DNA of 64,000 bases from Afipia carboxidovorans OM5 (GCF_000218565.1 NC_015684.1:3038001-3102000), one strand, 5' to 3'; shown: positions 1-9,487, counted from the stretch's first letter. Notes: generated from the sequence alone by a model not told the origin. Made by a program: numbers and translations.

Positions 1-135
1 CACGCCGGTTTCGCAGATCGCGTTCGCGAGCGTCTCGGGAATGCCGCAGAGGCCGAAACCGCCGGACATGATCATCATGCCGTCGGACAGCGTGCCCTCC
101 AGCGCGGATTTGGCGTCAGGATAGACCTTGTTCAT
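1..135 (-). CDS. scoA: 3-oxoacid CoA-transferase subunit A (5' part only)
   Basis: Only the first 45 codons are in the window; the gene runs off the left edge. The translation opens MNKVYPDAKSALEG and contains the glycine-rich stretch MSGGFGLCGIPE, typical of the N-terminus of class I CoA-transferase alpha subunits (succinyl-CoA:3-ketoacid or acetoacetate transferases). Such enzymes move CoA from succinyl-CoA to a 3-keto acid, as in ketone body or beta-ketoadipate breakdown. Subunit B would be expected just beyond the edge in the same direction. With so little sequence, the exact substrate (3-oxoadipate versus acetoacetate) cannot be decided. The gene is divergent from the AsmA-like gene to its right. 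Confidence 0.85.
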   Translation of the reverse strand, partial: MNKVYPDAKSALEGTLSDGMMIMSGGFGLCGIPETLANAICETGV

Positions 136-254
136 GTGCAACCCATTCTGGTGGACGCGGCGGGGAGCCGCAGGGCTGGGTACGTTCTTAGGCGGAATCC
201 GGAAAAGCCGTCAATTGAGCCAAAGAACATCCGCCCCGCCCCATCATCGCCCCG

Positions 255-2399
255 ATGCATGACCCCGCGATGTCCGCAACGCCCACTTCTGCGCCCTTTT
301 CTCCGGTGCGGCGAGGCCTCCCGAGCCTTGAAAGCGTCAAGAAAACAGATCAAGTTGCCCCGCGGCCGGGCGGCACGACCGCCTGCAGCCTCCAGCAAAC
401 AACCGGACTGTTCTATTTGACCACGCACGCGATCAGACGCCTTGCCTTGCCCGTCGCGGTCGTCCTCGGCGTTCTTTTCGCGGGGCTTCTCGCCGGCTCG
501 TGGCTGATCGATCGCGAGGCCGTCCGCGCGGCTGTCGAGGCACAGATCCGCGACGCGACGGGTCTCGAGCTTGCGGTCAGCGGCCGGACCGATATCTCGC
601 TCTTCCCCTCCGCACGCGTCACGCTCGACGGCGTTGCGTTGAAAGGCGCCACCAACGACGAGCCGCCGCTGCGCAGCGACCGCCTGCAAGCGAAGCTCAG
701 CCTGTTCGGCCTCATCGCAGGCCACACCCGCGTCACCGACGTCGTGCTGCTTGCGCCGCGCATCCATGTCAGCGTCGATCAGGACGGCCGCTCGAACTGG
801 GCGCCGGTCATTCAGGCCTTCGCGCAATCGGTGAAGCCCGCGGCGACGCGCGACGTCTGGTTCTCCGATGTCAGGATCACCGACGGCACGCTGCTCTATC
901 GCGATACCAAGAATAATCTGAAGGAAACGGTCGGCGGCATCGACCTTGCGATTTCCCTGCCCTCGAGTTCGCGCGTGTTCTCGATGCGCGGCGAAGCCAC
1001 CTGGCATAACGAACGGCTCGACGGCAATTTCACCATCGCCGATTTCCTCGCTGCGGTGAACGGCGAGAAGTCCGGCCTGAAGGTCAAGCTTGTCGGCACA
1101 CCGTTGAAGCTCTCGTTCGACGGCACGATGACCAACCGCTCGAGCCTGCTGCTCGAAGGCACGCTTGCCGCCGACATGCCCTCGCTGCGCGGGATGATGC
1201 GCTGGGCCGGACATGAACTGCCCGGCGCCAACGGCTTCGGCCCGTTCTCGCTCAAGGCGCGCGCCAACCTCGTCGGCAGTTCGGTGGCGCTCACCAACGT
1301 CAACACCACGCTCGACGGCAACGCCGCCGAGGGCGTTCTCACCTTCAACAACACCACCGGCCAGCGCACCCTGCAGGGCACGCTTGCCGCCGACGCCCTC
1401 GACCTCACGCCCTATCTCGGCACCATCCGCCTGCTCGCCACCACGCACGAATGGAGCCGCCAGCCCTTCGACCTGCGGGCGTTGTCGGAAACCAATCTCG
1501 ATATCCGCCTCTCGGCGGCGAAAGTGGCGGTGGGCGGCTCGCGGCTCGGCCGCACCGCGCTCGGCGCCAACCTGCGCAACGGCACGCTCGCGCTCTCGAT
1601 CGGCGAGGCGCAGGTCTTCGGCGGCATCGTCAAGGGCTCGCTCTCGGTCGGCCGCATCGACGACGGCGCCAACGTCAAGGCGCAGGTCGGCTTCACCGAT
1701 GTCGATCTCGAAGCGGGTGCGGCGGAGCTCTTCAACATCCGCTCGCTGCGCGGCCGGGGCGACCTCAATCTGACGCTGGAAGCGCAAGGCGGCAGCGCCT
1801 TCGCGCTGACGCAGACGCTCGACGGCAGCGCCACCCTGATGGGGCGCGACGGCGCGCTTTCCGGCTTCAACATCGAGCAGTTGCTGCGGCGGCTGGAGCG
1901 GCGACCGCTGTCCGGCGCAGGCAGCTTCCGCAGCGGCAACACGCCGTTCGACAAGCTGCAGATATCCGTCACCATCCGCGACGGCATGGCGCATGCGGAG
2001 AGCATCGAACTCGACGGCCCGGCGACGCGCGTGACGCTCGCGGGCGAAGCCTCGATTCCCTCGCGCGAATATGACCTCAAGGGCGTCGCCGAACTGAAGG
2101 CTGCGGCTGGCGCACCGCCGGAGTTTCAGTTGCCGTTCGTCGTGCAGGGGCCGTGGGACGATCCGCTGATCCTGCCGGATTCCGACATCCTCATCCGGCG
2201 CTCGACCGTCACCGCGCCGCTGCTCGACTCTCTCAAGAGTCACAAGGCGCATGATGCCGTGAAGGCCGTGATCGAGCGGCTGTCCGGCAAGAAGCCCGCT
2301 CCTGCTGTCGAGGCCGCACCACCTGCGCCCGCGCCCGGCACTCCGCCTGCCGCGGAAGCGCCTGCTGCAGCGGCACCGGCTGCGCCGCAGGCGAATTAA
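255..2399 (+). CDS. AsmA family protein, inner-membrane anchored
   Basis: A 714-aa frame from the ATG at 255. A hydrophobic segment (about residues 61-85) is followed by the AsmA N-terminal pattern (AVSGRTDISLFPSARVTLDGV), then a long beta-rich periplasmic region with a C-terminal AsmA_2-like domain (SGFNIEQLLRRLERRPL, about residues 535-550). The protein ends in a Pro/Ala-rich tail. AsmA-like proteins are anchored in the inner membrane and are linked to outer-membrane assembly and phospholipid transport. The start is uncertain. No ribosome binding site precedes 255, and the 54 residues before the in-frame TTG at 417 look non-conserved; starting there gives 660 aa with the membrane anchor near the N-terminus, as is usual for the family. 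The stop is secure. Confidence 0.85.
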   Translation: MHDPAMSATPTSAPFSPVRRGLPSLESVKKTDQVAPRPGGTTACSLQQTTGLFYLTTHAIRRLALPVAVVLGVLFAGLLAGSWLIDREAVRAAVEAQIRDATGLELAVSGRTDISLFPSARVTLDGVALKGATNDEPPLRSDRLQAKLSLFGLIAGHTRVTDVVLLAPRIHVSVDQDGRSNWAPVIQAFAQSVKPAATRDVWFSDVRITDGTLLYRDTKNNLKETVGGIDLAISLPSSSRVFSMRGEATWHNERLDGNFTIADFLAAVNGEKSGLKVKLVGTPLKLSFDGTMTNRSSLLLEGTLAADMPSLRGMMRWAGHELPGANGFGPFSLKARANLVGSSVALTNVNTTLDGNAAEGVLTFNNTTGQRTLQGTLAADALDLTPYLGTIRLLATTHEWSRQPFDLRALSETNLDIRLSAAKVAVGGSRLGRTALGANLRNGTLALSIGEAQVFGGIVKGSLSVGRIDDGANVKAQVGFTDVDLEAGAAELFNIRSLRGRGDLNLTLEAQGGSAFALTQTLDGSATLMGRDGALSGFNIEQLLRRLERRPLSGAGSFRSGNTPFDKLQISVTIRDGMAHAESIELDGPATRVTLAGEASIPSREYDLKGVAELKAAAGAPPEFQLPFVVQGPWDDPLILPDSDILIRRSTVTAPLLDSLKSHKAHDAVKAVIERLSGKKPAPAVEAAPPAPAPGTPPAAEAPAAAAPAAPQAN

Positions 2400-2414
2400 T
2401 AGAAATTCTCCGAC

Positions 2415-2520
2415 GTCATTGCCGGGCATAGCCCGTCAAAGACGGGCATGAACGCCCTTTCGCCCCGGCAATCCATCACCTTTTCAAAAGATGGATGCGC
2501 GGATCAAGTCCGCGCATGAC
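2415..2520. repeat. Intergenic palindromic repeat, copy 1
   Basis: The element begins GTCATTGCCGGGC and ends GCGCGGATCAAGTCCGCGCATGAC, with ATCCATC and GATGGAT facing each other in the middle. Each outer arm folds on itself, and the two central arms pair. It lies between the convergent ends of the AsmA gene and potI. Related copies are at 17106, 31224, 34297 and 38131. This copy has an expanded left arm. Confidence 0.85.
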
Positions 2521-2540
2521 TTCTCGGAAAAGCGAGAGGA

Positions 2541-3356
2541 TCACAACGGCGCGGCGTTCTCGCCGCGGTCGTTCGACAGCTTCGACGCCAGCGAGGCGAC
2601 CACGATGACGGTCGCAACGAATGCCACGATCAACGTACACACGGCATTGATCTCCGGCTTCACGCCAAGGCGCACCTCCGAATAGATGCGGATCGGCAGC
2701 GTCGAGGAGCCCGGTCCCGTGGTGAAACTCGCGATCACCAGATCATCAAGCGACAGCGTGAACGCCAGCATCCAACCCGCTGCGATCGACGGCCAGATCA
2801 GCGGCAGCGTCACCGACGCAAACGCCCGCGCCGGGCTGCACCCCAGATCCATCGCGGCCTCCTCGAGACTGCGGTCGAGCCCGTTCAATCGCGCCTGCAC
2901 CACCACGGTCACAAAACACATCGTCAGCGTGGTGTGGGCGAGCGTCACCGTCCAGAACCCGCGCCCGGCATCGATGGCGACGAACAGCAGAAGCAGCGAC
3001 AGCCCGGTGATGACTTCGGGCATCACCAGCGGCGCATACAGCATGCCGGAGAACAGGGTGCGACCACGGAAGAAGCCGCCGCGCGCAAGGCCGATCGCCG
3101 CCAGTGTGCCGAGCACGGTCGCAGCAGACGCCGCAACGACGCCGACCCGCAGGCTCATCCAGGCGGCGGACAGCATCGCGCCGTCGTTGAACAGCTCGCG
3201 ATACCATTGCAGCGACCAGCCCCCCCACACCGTGACGAGGCGCGAGGCGTTGAACGAATAGATCACGAGAATGACGATCGGCAGATAAAGAAACGCAAGC
3301 CCGAGCGCGAGGGCCGCGATGTTCACCGCCGATGGCTTGTGCAACGAGCGCGCCAT
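2541..3356 (-). CDS. potI: Polyamine-type ABC transporter permease PotI
   Basis: Second membrane subunit of a spermidine/putrescine-class importer, 271 aa from the ATG at 3356. It has about six hydrophobic segments. The EAA loop (EEAAMDLGCSPARAF, about residues 172-186) contacts the ATPase. The C-terminal half carries the LSLDDLVIASF stretch typical of PotC/PotI permeases. A longer in-frame frame extends upstream, but it runs through potH; the start was placed where TGATG couples the potH stop with this ATG. It is the last gene of potG-potH-potI, transcribed leftwards. Substrate specificity (putrescine, spermidine or another small cation) cannot be read from the permease. Confidence 0.93.
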   Translation of the reverse strand: MARSLHKPSAVNIAALALGLAFLYLPIVILVIYSFNASRLVTVWGGWSLQWYRELFNDGAMLSAAWMSLRVGVVAASAATVLGTLAAIGLARGGFFRGRTLFSGMLYAPLVMPEVITGLSLLLLFVAIDAGRGFWTVTLAHTTLTMCFVTVVVQARLNGLDRSLEEAAMDLGCSPARAFASVTLPLIWPSIAAGWMLAFTLSLDDLVIASFTTGPGSSTLPIRIYSEVRLGVKPEINAVCTLIVAFVATVIVVASLASKLSNDRGENAAPL

Positions 3357-4267
3357 CAGCCGTGCTCCAGTTGCTTGCGCTGGATGTGCTCGTAGACGAG
3401 AAGCGGCACCAACAGGAGGGCAAGCATCACCACCGCGATGGCGGAGGCGACTGGCCAGTCGCGGTTGGTGAAGAACTCGAGCCACAGCGTCTGCCCGATC
3501 ATCATGTTGTCGGAGCCTGCCAGCAGATCGGGGATCACGAACTCGCCCGCGATCGGAATGAAGCAGAGAAGCGCGCCCGCGCCGATGCCAGGCAGCGACA
3601 GCGGCACGGTGATGAACCAGAACGCTTTCAGCCGCGAGCAGCCAAGATCGCTCGCTGCTTCCAGCAGCGTGCCGTCCATCTTCGCCAGCGTTGCAAACAG
3701 CGGCAGGATCATGAACGGAAAATACGAGTAGACCATACCGAGATACATCGCGCTGTCGGTCGAGAGCCACGGCATCGGCTTGTCGATGATGTTGAGCGCA
3801 AGCAGCACCGAATTGAGCAGGCCATCATGTTGCAGGATGTTGATCCAGGCATAGATGCGGATCAGGAACGAAGTCCAGAACGGCACCACGACCAGCATCA
3901 TCGCGATCGCCTGCCATCGCCGCGGCAACTTCGCCATCGCATAGGCGACAGGATAACCGATGACGAGCAGGATCGCGGTCGCCGTCAGCGCCACCGTCAC
4001 GCTGCGCAAATAAGAGAAGATGTAGATGTCGTCGGTCGCGAGCAGATAGAAATTGTCAGTCGAGAATTTCGCGAGAGCCGCGCGCAACGCCTCCCAACCT
4101 GCGAAGATATCAAACGTCGGCAGATAAGGCGGTTGCGCAATCACGGTTTCCGACAGCGAAATCTTCAGCACGAAGCCGAACGGCACCAGGAAGAACAGCA
4201 CCATCCAGAGATACGGCGCGACTGCCGCGATCCGCGCCGGGCGCGTGAAGATGCGGCGGCCGTTCAT
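3356..4267 (-). CDS. potH: Polyamine-type ABC transporter permease PotH
   Basis: First membrane subunit of the importer, 303 aa, with about six transmembrane helices. The N-terminal helix reads APYLWMVLFFLVPFGFVLKI. The EAA coupling motif is EAASDLGCSRLKAFWFITVPLSLPG (about residues 207-231; key residues E207, A208 and G213). The IPIAGEFVIPDLLAG stretch is typical of PotB/PotH. The start overlaps the potG stop by 4 nt (ATGA) and the stop overlaps the potI start by 1 nt, so the three are translationally coupled. It pairs with PotI to form the channel. Confidence 0.94.
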   Translation of the reverse strand: MNGRRIFTRPARIAAVAPYLWMVLFFLVPFGFVLKISLSETVIAQPPYLPTFDIFAGWEALRAALAKFSTDNFYLLATDDIYIFSYLRSVTVALTATAILLVIGYPVAYAMAKLPRRWQAIAMMLVVVPFWTSFLIRIYAWINILQHDGLLNSVLLALNIIDKPMPWLSTDSAMYLGMVYSYFPFMILPLFATLAKMDGTLLEAASDLGCSRLKAFWFITVPLSLPGIGAGALLCFIPIAGEFVIPDLLAGSDNMMIGQTLWLEFFTNRDWPVASAIAVVMLALLLVPLLVYEHIQRKQLEHG

Positions 4268-5358
4268 TGCGTCAGCACCACGGCATCGCTCGGCGCGAAC
4301 GACACGGTGACCTGTTGCCCGGCCTCGAATGCCGCATCGTCCCGCGTGGCGTTGGCGCGCGCGACCTCGACGACGTCGCCGCCCGCGAGCTTCACGCGAT
4401 AGCGCGAGAGGCCGCCGAGATAATTGATGTCGACGATTTCGCCCGACCGCGCGTTCGCATCCGCGCCCGACGGATCACGCGACAGCGTCAGCTTCTCCGG
4501 CCGCACCGCGAGACAGACTGCCTGTCCGTTGGTCACCGTACCCGCCGCGCGCAGCACGCCGGCATTCTGCGTCGCGACACTGACATGCCCGTCATCCTGC
4601 GCCGCGACTTGCCCCTCGAACAGATTGATGTCGCCGACGAAGCCCGCGATCCAGCGCGAGCCCGGCCGCTCGTACAGCATCCGCGGCGGTGCGACCTGCA
4701 CGAGCTGACCTTTGTTCATGACGCCGATGCGGTCGGCGAGCGTCATCGCCTCTTCCTGATCGTGGGTGACGATGATGAAGGACATCCCGAGCAAGCGCTG
4801 CACCTGCACGAGCTCGGCCTGTGTTTCGGCGCGCAGCTTCTTGTCGAGCGCGGCAAGCGGCTCATCGAGCAGCAGAAGACGCGGCCGCCGTGCCAATGCG
4901 CGCGCCAGCGCCACCCGCTGGCGCTGACCGCCCGACAACTGATCCGGCTTGCGCCGCTCGAGCCCCTGCAGCCGCCCGAGCGCCACCATTTCCTCGACGC
5001 GCGTGGCAATCTCGCCCTTCGCAATCCCCGCCTGCTTCAGGCCGAAGGCGATGTTGTCCGCGACGCTGAGATGCGGAAACAACGCATAGTTCTGAAACAT
5101 CATGTTGACGGGCCGCAGATGCGGCGGCACCTCGGCAATGTTCTCCCCGTCGAGCCAGATGCCGCCCTCGTCCGGCGTCTCAAAGCCCGCGAGCATCCGC
5201 AACAGCGTGGTCTTGCCGCAGCCGCTCGGCCCGAGCAGCGCGAAGAACTCACCCGCGCCGACATCGAGCGACACGCCATCGACCGCGGTGAAGCCGCCAA
5301 ACCGTTTTCTGACGTTTTCGATGCGCAGCAACGGCGCACGCTCACGCGCGCCGTTCAT
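4264..5358 (-). CDS. potG: Polyamine-type ABC transporter ATP-binding protein PotG
   Basis: ATPase subunit, 364 aa. Walker A is GPSGCGKTT (residues 43-51), the signature LSGGQRQRVALARA, and Walker B LLLLDEPLAALD followed by the switch histidine in IIVTHDQEEAM. A C-terminal TOBE domain (about 280-360) is present, as in PotA/PotG/MalK-type ATPases. It is the first gene of potGHI in this window. Usually a periplasmic binding protein gene (potF) precedes it; here the upstream 231 bases hold no gene and the next gene is a cyclic-di-GMP protein. The binding protein must therefore be encoded elsewhere, or the order has been rearranged. Confidence 0.94.
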   Translation of the reverse strand: MNGARERAPLLRIENVRKRFGGFTAVDGVSLDVGAGEFFALLGPSGCGKTTLLRMLAGFETPDEGGIWLDGENIAEVPPHLRPVNMMFQNYALFPHLSVADNIAFGLKQAGIAKGEIATRVEEMVALGRLQGLERRKPDQLSGGQRQRVALARALARRPRLLLLDEPLAALDKKLRAETQAELVQVQRLLGMSFIIVTHDQEEAMTLADRIGVMNKGQLVQVAPPRMLYERPGSRWIAGFVGDINLFEGQVAAQDDGHVSVATQNAGVLRAAGTVTNGQAVCLAVRPEKLTLSRDPSGADANARSGEIVDINYLGGLSRYRVKLAGGDVVEVARANATRDDAAFEAGQQVTVSFAPSDAVVLTQ

Positions 5359-5589
5359 ATCGCGACGACCGCCGGAAAAGGCCGGAACGGGGCAGCCGTC
5401 AAGGGAGCCGACCCGATACGATCCATCTGACCGAGACGTGACGAAAGCATTCGATCGCGCACTCCCAACCGACGGCTATCCCAGCCGCGTGCCAACCCAA
5501 AAGCGCTCATGCTCTTGGCATCACTGTGCGCATTGTCAAGCCGTGCGGCGCGCGCCGCGACGACCCGACGCGCAAACGGAAGGGAGATA

Positions 5590-7905
5590 TCAGCCTACGC
5601 GGCGAATGCTGTGGACATTGCCATGGCCGGCATAAGGCAGCCGGCCGACCCAGGCATCGTAGGTGGGGATCGGCGCGGGCTTGCCGAGCAGGTAGCCCTG
5701 AACATGGTCGCAGGCCTCGACCGCGAGGAAGTTCAACTGGTCCTGGGTTTCGACGCCTTCGGCGACGATGGAAATGCCGAGGCCATGGCCGAGCCCGATC
5801 ACCGAGCGGATGATCGCGGAGGACTGCTGGTTGCGGCCGAGATTCATCACGAAGGTACGGTCGATCTTGATCTTGTCGAACGGGAACGCCTGCAGATAGG
5901 TGAGCGACGAATAGCCGGAGCCGAAATCGTCCATGGCAATGCGCACGCCGAGCGCCTTGAGGCGACGCAGCAGCGACAGGCCGCGATCGAAATCGTCGAT
6001 CAGCACGCCCTCGGTGATCTCAAGTTCGAGCCGGCCGGGCGTGAGGCCGGTTTCCAGCAGGATGGAATGAACGAGGCCGACGAGATCGCCGTGCATGAAC
6101 TGGGCGGGCGACAGGTTGACAGCGATCTGCAAATGGCGCGGCCATGACGCCGCCTCGCGGCAGGCCTCGCGCAAAATCCATTCGCCCATCTCGACGATCA
6201 GGCCGCTTTCTTCCGCAAGCGGGATGAAATCGGACGGCGGCACGAAACCGCGGGTCGGATGAATCCAGCGCGCCAGGGCCTCGAAGCCGGTCACGTCGTC
6301 GCCGGACACGCTGTGGCGGGCGCGCGCGAGCGGCTGGTAGTGCAGCGACAGTTCACCCTTGCTCAGCGCGTTGTAAAGGTCGTGGTGCAGCGCGCGGCGA
6401 TCGCGGATCTGCTGGTCCATCTCGGCTTCATAGAAAACAATCGAGCCGCCCGCCCGCGCCTTGGCACGACTCAAGGCTGCGTCGGCGTTGGCCAGCAGTG
6501 CGGCGCCGTTCTTTCCGTTGCGCGGGAAGATCGACACGCCCACCGTGACGCCGACCCGCAGCGTCTTGCCGTCGATGACGAACTCGCGGGAGATGTCTTC
6601 GGAGACCTGTTCGGCCAGCTTGCGCGCCGCCTCGGGCTGCTTGCCGTCGATGATGATGCCGTATTCGTCGCCGCCGAGCCTCGCCACCACGCCAGAGCCT
6701 GCCGCCTTTTCGAGGCGCTGCGCGACCTCGATCAGCAGCTTGTCGCCCGTCTCGTGGCCGAGCACGTCGTTGATCTCGCGGAAACGGCGGAGATCGACCG
6801 ACAGCACCGCGAATTCCTCGTCGGTATCGCCGCAGGCGTCGATCAACTGCTCCAGCGACTGCAGGAACGCGGCGCGGTTCGGCATGCCGGTCAGACCGTC
6901 ATGATAAGCCATGTGCGCCATGCGCGATTCGGTCTCGCGCCGGTCGGTGATGTCATCGCTGGTCTTGATGAGATATTGCGGCGCGCCGCTCTCGTCGCTC
7001 ACCGTCACGCGGCGGGTGGCGAACAGGCGCAGGCCGTTATCGGTCGGGATCGGATGTTCCTCGGTGACGAGGCCACCTTGCCGGATCGCGCCATCGTCGC
7101 GCTGAAGCACGAACTTCGCCGCCGCCTCGGGATAGGCTTCCATCACGGTCTGGCCGATCACCGCTTCGCGGCGACGATTGAGGATCGTCTCAGCGGCACG
7201 GTTCGCCAGCACGAACTTGCCATCGTCGACGCGCTTCACCATGACGGCGGACGGAATGTTGTCGAGCACCATCTCGAGGAAGCGCTTGGTCGACTTCAAT
7301 TCCTGCGAGAGCTTGTCCTGCTCGGTATGATCCTCGTGGGTCGAAACGAGACCGCCGCTTGCCAGCATCACCTTCTTGACGAAGATGCGCCGGCCGTCCG
7401 GCAGCACATCGATATAGCCTTCCGGCGCCATCGACTTCCGGCAATGGGTCTCGACATCGTCCGTCAACATGCCGCGCGCGGCACGCAGTTCGAGCAATTC
7501 GAAACGCGTCATGCCCTTGCGAATGTCGGAGCGCGACAGACCGTAGATCCGCAGGTAGTGATCATTGCAATAGGTGACGACCTGCTTTGCGTTGATGATC
7601 ACGATGCCTTGCGACAGATTATTCAGCGCGGAGGAGACGAAATACTCACGCCGCGCGGCGATGCGGTGCGCACGGCGCAGTGCGGCCATCACCCACACGA
7701 ACATGCCGCAGAGAAATGCAATGATAATGAGACCGTCGAGCAGGATCTCCCACGACAGCGTGGCGGGATCGAGAGACGCGAATGCGAGGGCGTCTGCATC
7801 GGTCAGAGCCATGGCCGGCGCGCTCGCCAGCAACGGGACAAGCAAGCCCACTCCACCGGACAAGCGGATGGCGGCCGTCCCGACTGTCTTTGGCCCAGAG
7901 TTCAT
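5590..7905 (-). CDS. PAS-GGDEF-EAL cyclic-di-GMP signalling protein
   Basis: A 771-aa inner-membrane sensor from the ATG at 7905 (MNSGPK); the frame stays open to 7992 but the extra 29 residues look non-coding. Order: an N-terminal hydrophobic segment, a second helix (LDGLIIIAFLCGMFVWVMAA), a first PAS-like domain (GIVIINAKQVVTYCNDHY), a second PAS (IPSAVMVKRVDDGKFVLANR), then GGDEF and EAL. The diguanylate cyclase motif is GGDEY, a common active variant, with no RxxD inhibitory site just upstream. The phosphodiesterase half keeps FEALARW, ELEITEG, MDDFGSGYSSL, KIDRTFV and AEGVET, so both activities look possible. The sensed signal is unknown. It is divergent from the flavoprotein gene at 8099. 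Confidence 0.93.
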   Translation of the reverse strand: MNSGPKTVGTAAIRLSGGVGLLVPLLASAPAMALTDADALAFASLDPATLSWEILLDGLIIIAFLCGMFVWVMAALRRAHRIAARREYFVSSALNNLSQGIVIINAKQVVTYCNDHYLRIYGLSRSDIRKGMTRFELLELRAARGMLTDDVETHCRKSMAPEGYIDVLPDGRRIFVKKVMLASGGLVSTHEDHTEQDKLSQELKSTKRFLEMVLDNIPSAVMVKRVDDGKFVLANRAAETILNRRREAVIGQTVMEAYPEAAAKFVLQRDDGAIRQGGLVTEEHPIPTDNGLRLFATRRVTVSDESGAPQYLIKTSDDITDRRETESRMAHMAYHDGLTGMPNRAAFLQSLEQLIDACGDTDEEFAVLSVDLRRFREINDVLGHETGDKLLIEVAQRLEKAAGSGVVARLGGDEYGIIIDGKQPEAARKLAEQVSEDISREFVIDGKTLRVGVTVGVSIFPRNGKNGAALLANADAALSRAKARAGGSIVFYEAEMDQQIRDRRALHHDLYNALSKGELSLHYQPLARARHSVSGDDVTGFEALARWIHPTRGFVPPSDFIPLAEESGLIVEMGEWILREACREAASWPRHLQIAVNLSPAQFMHGDLVGLVHSILLETGLTPGRLELEITEGVLIDDFDRGLSLLRRLKALGVRIAMDDFGSGYSSLTYLQAFPFDKIKIDRTFVMNLGRNQQSSAIIRSVIGLGHGLGISIVAEGVETQDQLNFLAVEACDHVQGYLLGKPAPIPTYDAWVGRLPYAGHGNVHSIRRVG

Positions 7906-8098
7906 TTCGACCCGCGCATTGACGGGACGCACTCTCTGGTTGCGCCGGTATGAATCGGGTAAACACCTCGCCGCGGCGCAGGCGATTATCACGTTTGCGC
8001 GAGCAAATGCGTTGCTATGCTTAACAGGCGCCTAACGCGAAGGACCTCAGGCCGCGTGGCCCCGCGCTTCCGCCGCAATCGAACCGATTGGAGTCCCC

Positions 8099-9211
8099 AT
8101 GGACCACGTTGAATGCCTCGTCGTCGGCGCCGGCGTGATCGGGCTCGCCATCGCGCGCGCGCAGGCACGAATGGGGCGCGAGGTGGTCGTGCTCGAAGCC
8201 ACGGGCGACATCGGCTCGGGCACCTCATCACGCAATTCGGAAGTGATCCATGGCGGCATGTACTATCCGACAGGCAGCGCGATGGCGCGGCTGTGCGTCG
8301 CCGGGCGTGCGATGCTCTATCGCTACTGCGAGGAGCACAGCATTCCGCACCGCCGCTGCGGCAAGATCATCGTTGCCACCGGGGCCGGCGATCCGGAAAG
8401 GCTTGAAGCGATCCGCGCCCGCGCGCAAGCGAACGGCATTGGCGACCTCCGGGCGCTCGACAAACGCGAGGCGCAGGCGATGGAGCCTGCGCTCAATTGC
8501 GCCAGCGCGCTGCTCTCGCCCTCGACCGGAATCATCGACAGCCACGCGCTGATGCTGGCACTGCGCGGCGATGCAGAAGACGCAGGCGCGGCCTTCGCCT
8601 TTCACGCACCGTTCGTCACGGCACGACGCGGGAATGGCGACAAGGGATTCGTCGTCGAGATCGGCGGCGAGACGCCGATGACGCTCAGTTGCGACCTTCT
8701 CATCAACGCGGCCGGACTCGATGCACCGAACCTTGCGCGTGCGATCGAGAGTCTGCCGCGGGAGCACATCCCAACCGCCTATTACGCCAAGGGCAACTAC
8801 TTCGCCTGCACCACGCGAGTGCCGTTCTCGCACCTGATCTATCCGCTGCCGGAGCCCGGCGGACTCGGCGTGCATCTCACGCTCGACATTGCCGGCGCGG
8901 GCCGCTTCGGTCCTGACGTCGAGTGGGTGGACGAGGTCGCCTACGATGTCGATCCGGCGCGCGCCGAACGCTTCTATCCCGCGATCCGGCGGTACTGGCC
9001 GGGCCTGCCGGATGGCGCGCTGGTGCCCGCTTATTCCGGCATCAGGCCCAAGATCGTGCCGCCCGCGGTCGCGGTGCAGGACTTCGTCATCGCAGGCCCG
9101 CAGCACCACGGCGTGAGCGGCCTCGTCAACCTGTTCGGAATTGAATCACCGGGCCTGACGTCATCGCTGGCGATCGCGGAAGAGGTTGGTCATCTCACCG
9201 CACAGTTCTGA
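8099..9211 (+). CDS. lhgO: FAD-dependent oxidoreductase, L-2-hydroxyglutarate oxidase (LhgO)-like
   Basis: A 370-aa DAO-fold flavoprotein. The FAD dinucleotide motif is VVGAGVIGLAIAR (residues 8-20). The following region, SSRNSEVIHGGMYYPTGS, is characteristic of L-2-hydroxyglutarate dehydrogenases/oxidases and covers the covalent or close FAD contact seen in this group. The C-terminus NLFGIESPGLTSSLAIAEEV also matches. The expected reaction is oxidation of L-2-hydroxyglutarate to 2-oxoglutarate. The start is supported by GGAG nine bases upstream. A related FAD amine or glycerol-3-phosphate oxidase activity cannot be excluded. It stands alone and is convergent with the DUF465 gene at 9293. Confidence 0.85.
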   Translation: MDHVECLVVGAGVIGLAIARAQARMGREVVVLEATGDIGSGTSSRNSEVIHGGMYYPTGSAMARLCVAGRAMLYRYCEEHSIPHRRCGKIIVATGAGDPERLEAIRARAQANGIGDLRALDKREAQAMEPALNCASALLSPSTGIIDSHALMLALRGDAEDAGAAFAFHAPFVTARRGNGDKGFVVEIGGETPMTLSCDLLINAAGLDAPNLARAIESLPREHIPTAYYAKGNYFACTTRVPFSHLIYPLPEPGGLGVHLTLDIAGAGRFGPDVEWVDEVAYDVDPARAERFYPAIRRYWPGLPDGALVPAYSGIRPKIVPPAVAVQDFVIAGPQHHGVSGLVNLFGIESPGLTSSLAIAEEVGHLTAQF

Positions 9212-9292
9212 CACTGCAAGCGGATAAACCACCAGAGGCGGATCCGCGTGACCGGCCATCGACAGGTGCGAGATAGAAGGTGACGCCGCTCT

Positions 9293-9487
9293 TTAGTGCA
9301 GCGTCTTGCCCTTGCTGTCGGACACCGTCTTCAGGCGTTCGATCTCGTCCTTGAGCAGCAGCTTGCGCCGCTTCAGCTCGATAATACGCACATCATCCGT
9401 TGCGAGATTCTTTAAAGCCTCATGCAACTCGCCTTCGAGGGCACGATGCTTACGCTCCAGCTCAACGAGACGCGCCTGAACCGCCAT
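9293..9487 (-). CDS. DUF465 (YdcH-like) small coiled-coil protein
   Basis: A 64-aa protein starting at 9487 (MAVQARLVEL), chosen because AAGGAGACTTCTT precedes it; the frame extends upstream to 9544 without such a site. It carries the heptad-rich pattern of DUF465/YdcH proteins: LERKHRALEGELHEAL followed by IIELKRRKLLLKDEIERL. These short alpha-helical proteins are of unknown function. A second family member lies at 10709 on the other strand. Confidence 0.9.
   Translation of the reverse strand: MAVQARLVELERKHRALEGELHEALKNLATDDVRIIELKRRKLLLKDEIERLKTVSDSKGKTLH

Noticed and set aside
132..2429. A 765-aa frame on the minus strand antisense to the AsmA gene
   Set aside because: It is Arg/Ala-rich with no recognisable motif and mirrors the GC-rich codon use of the real gene on the other strand; the plus frame has a membrane anchor and AsmA domains.
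3332..4402. A 356-aa plus-strand frame over potH
   Set aside because: Very high Arg/His content and no site; the permease helices are on the other strand.
6259..7953. A 564-aa plus-strand frame antisense to the GGDEF-EAL gene
   Set aside because: Composition is His/Arg/Ala-rich as expected from an antisense shadow, with no start site; the minus frame has complete GGDEF and EAL motifs.
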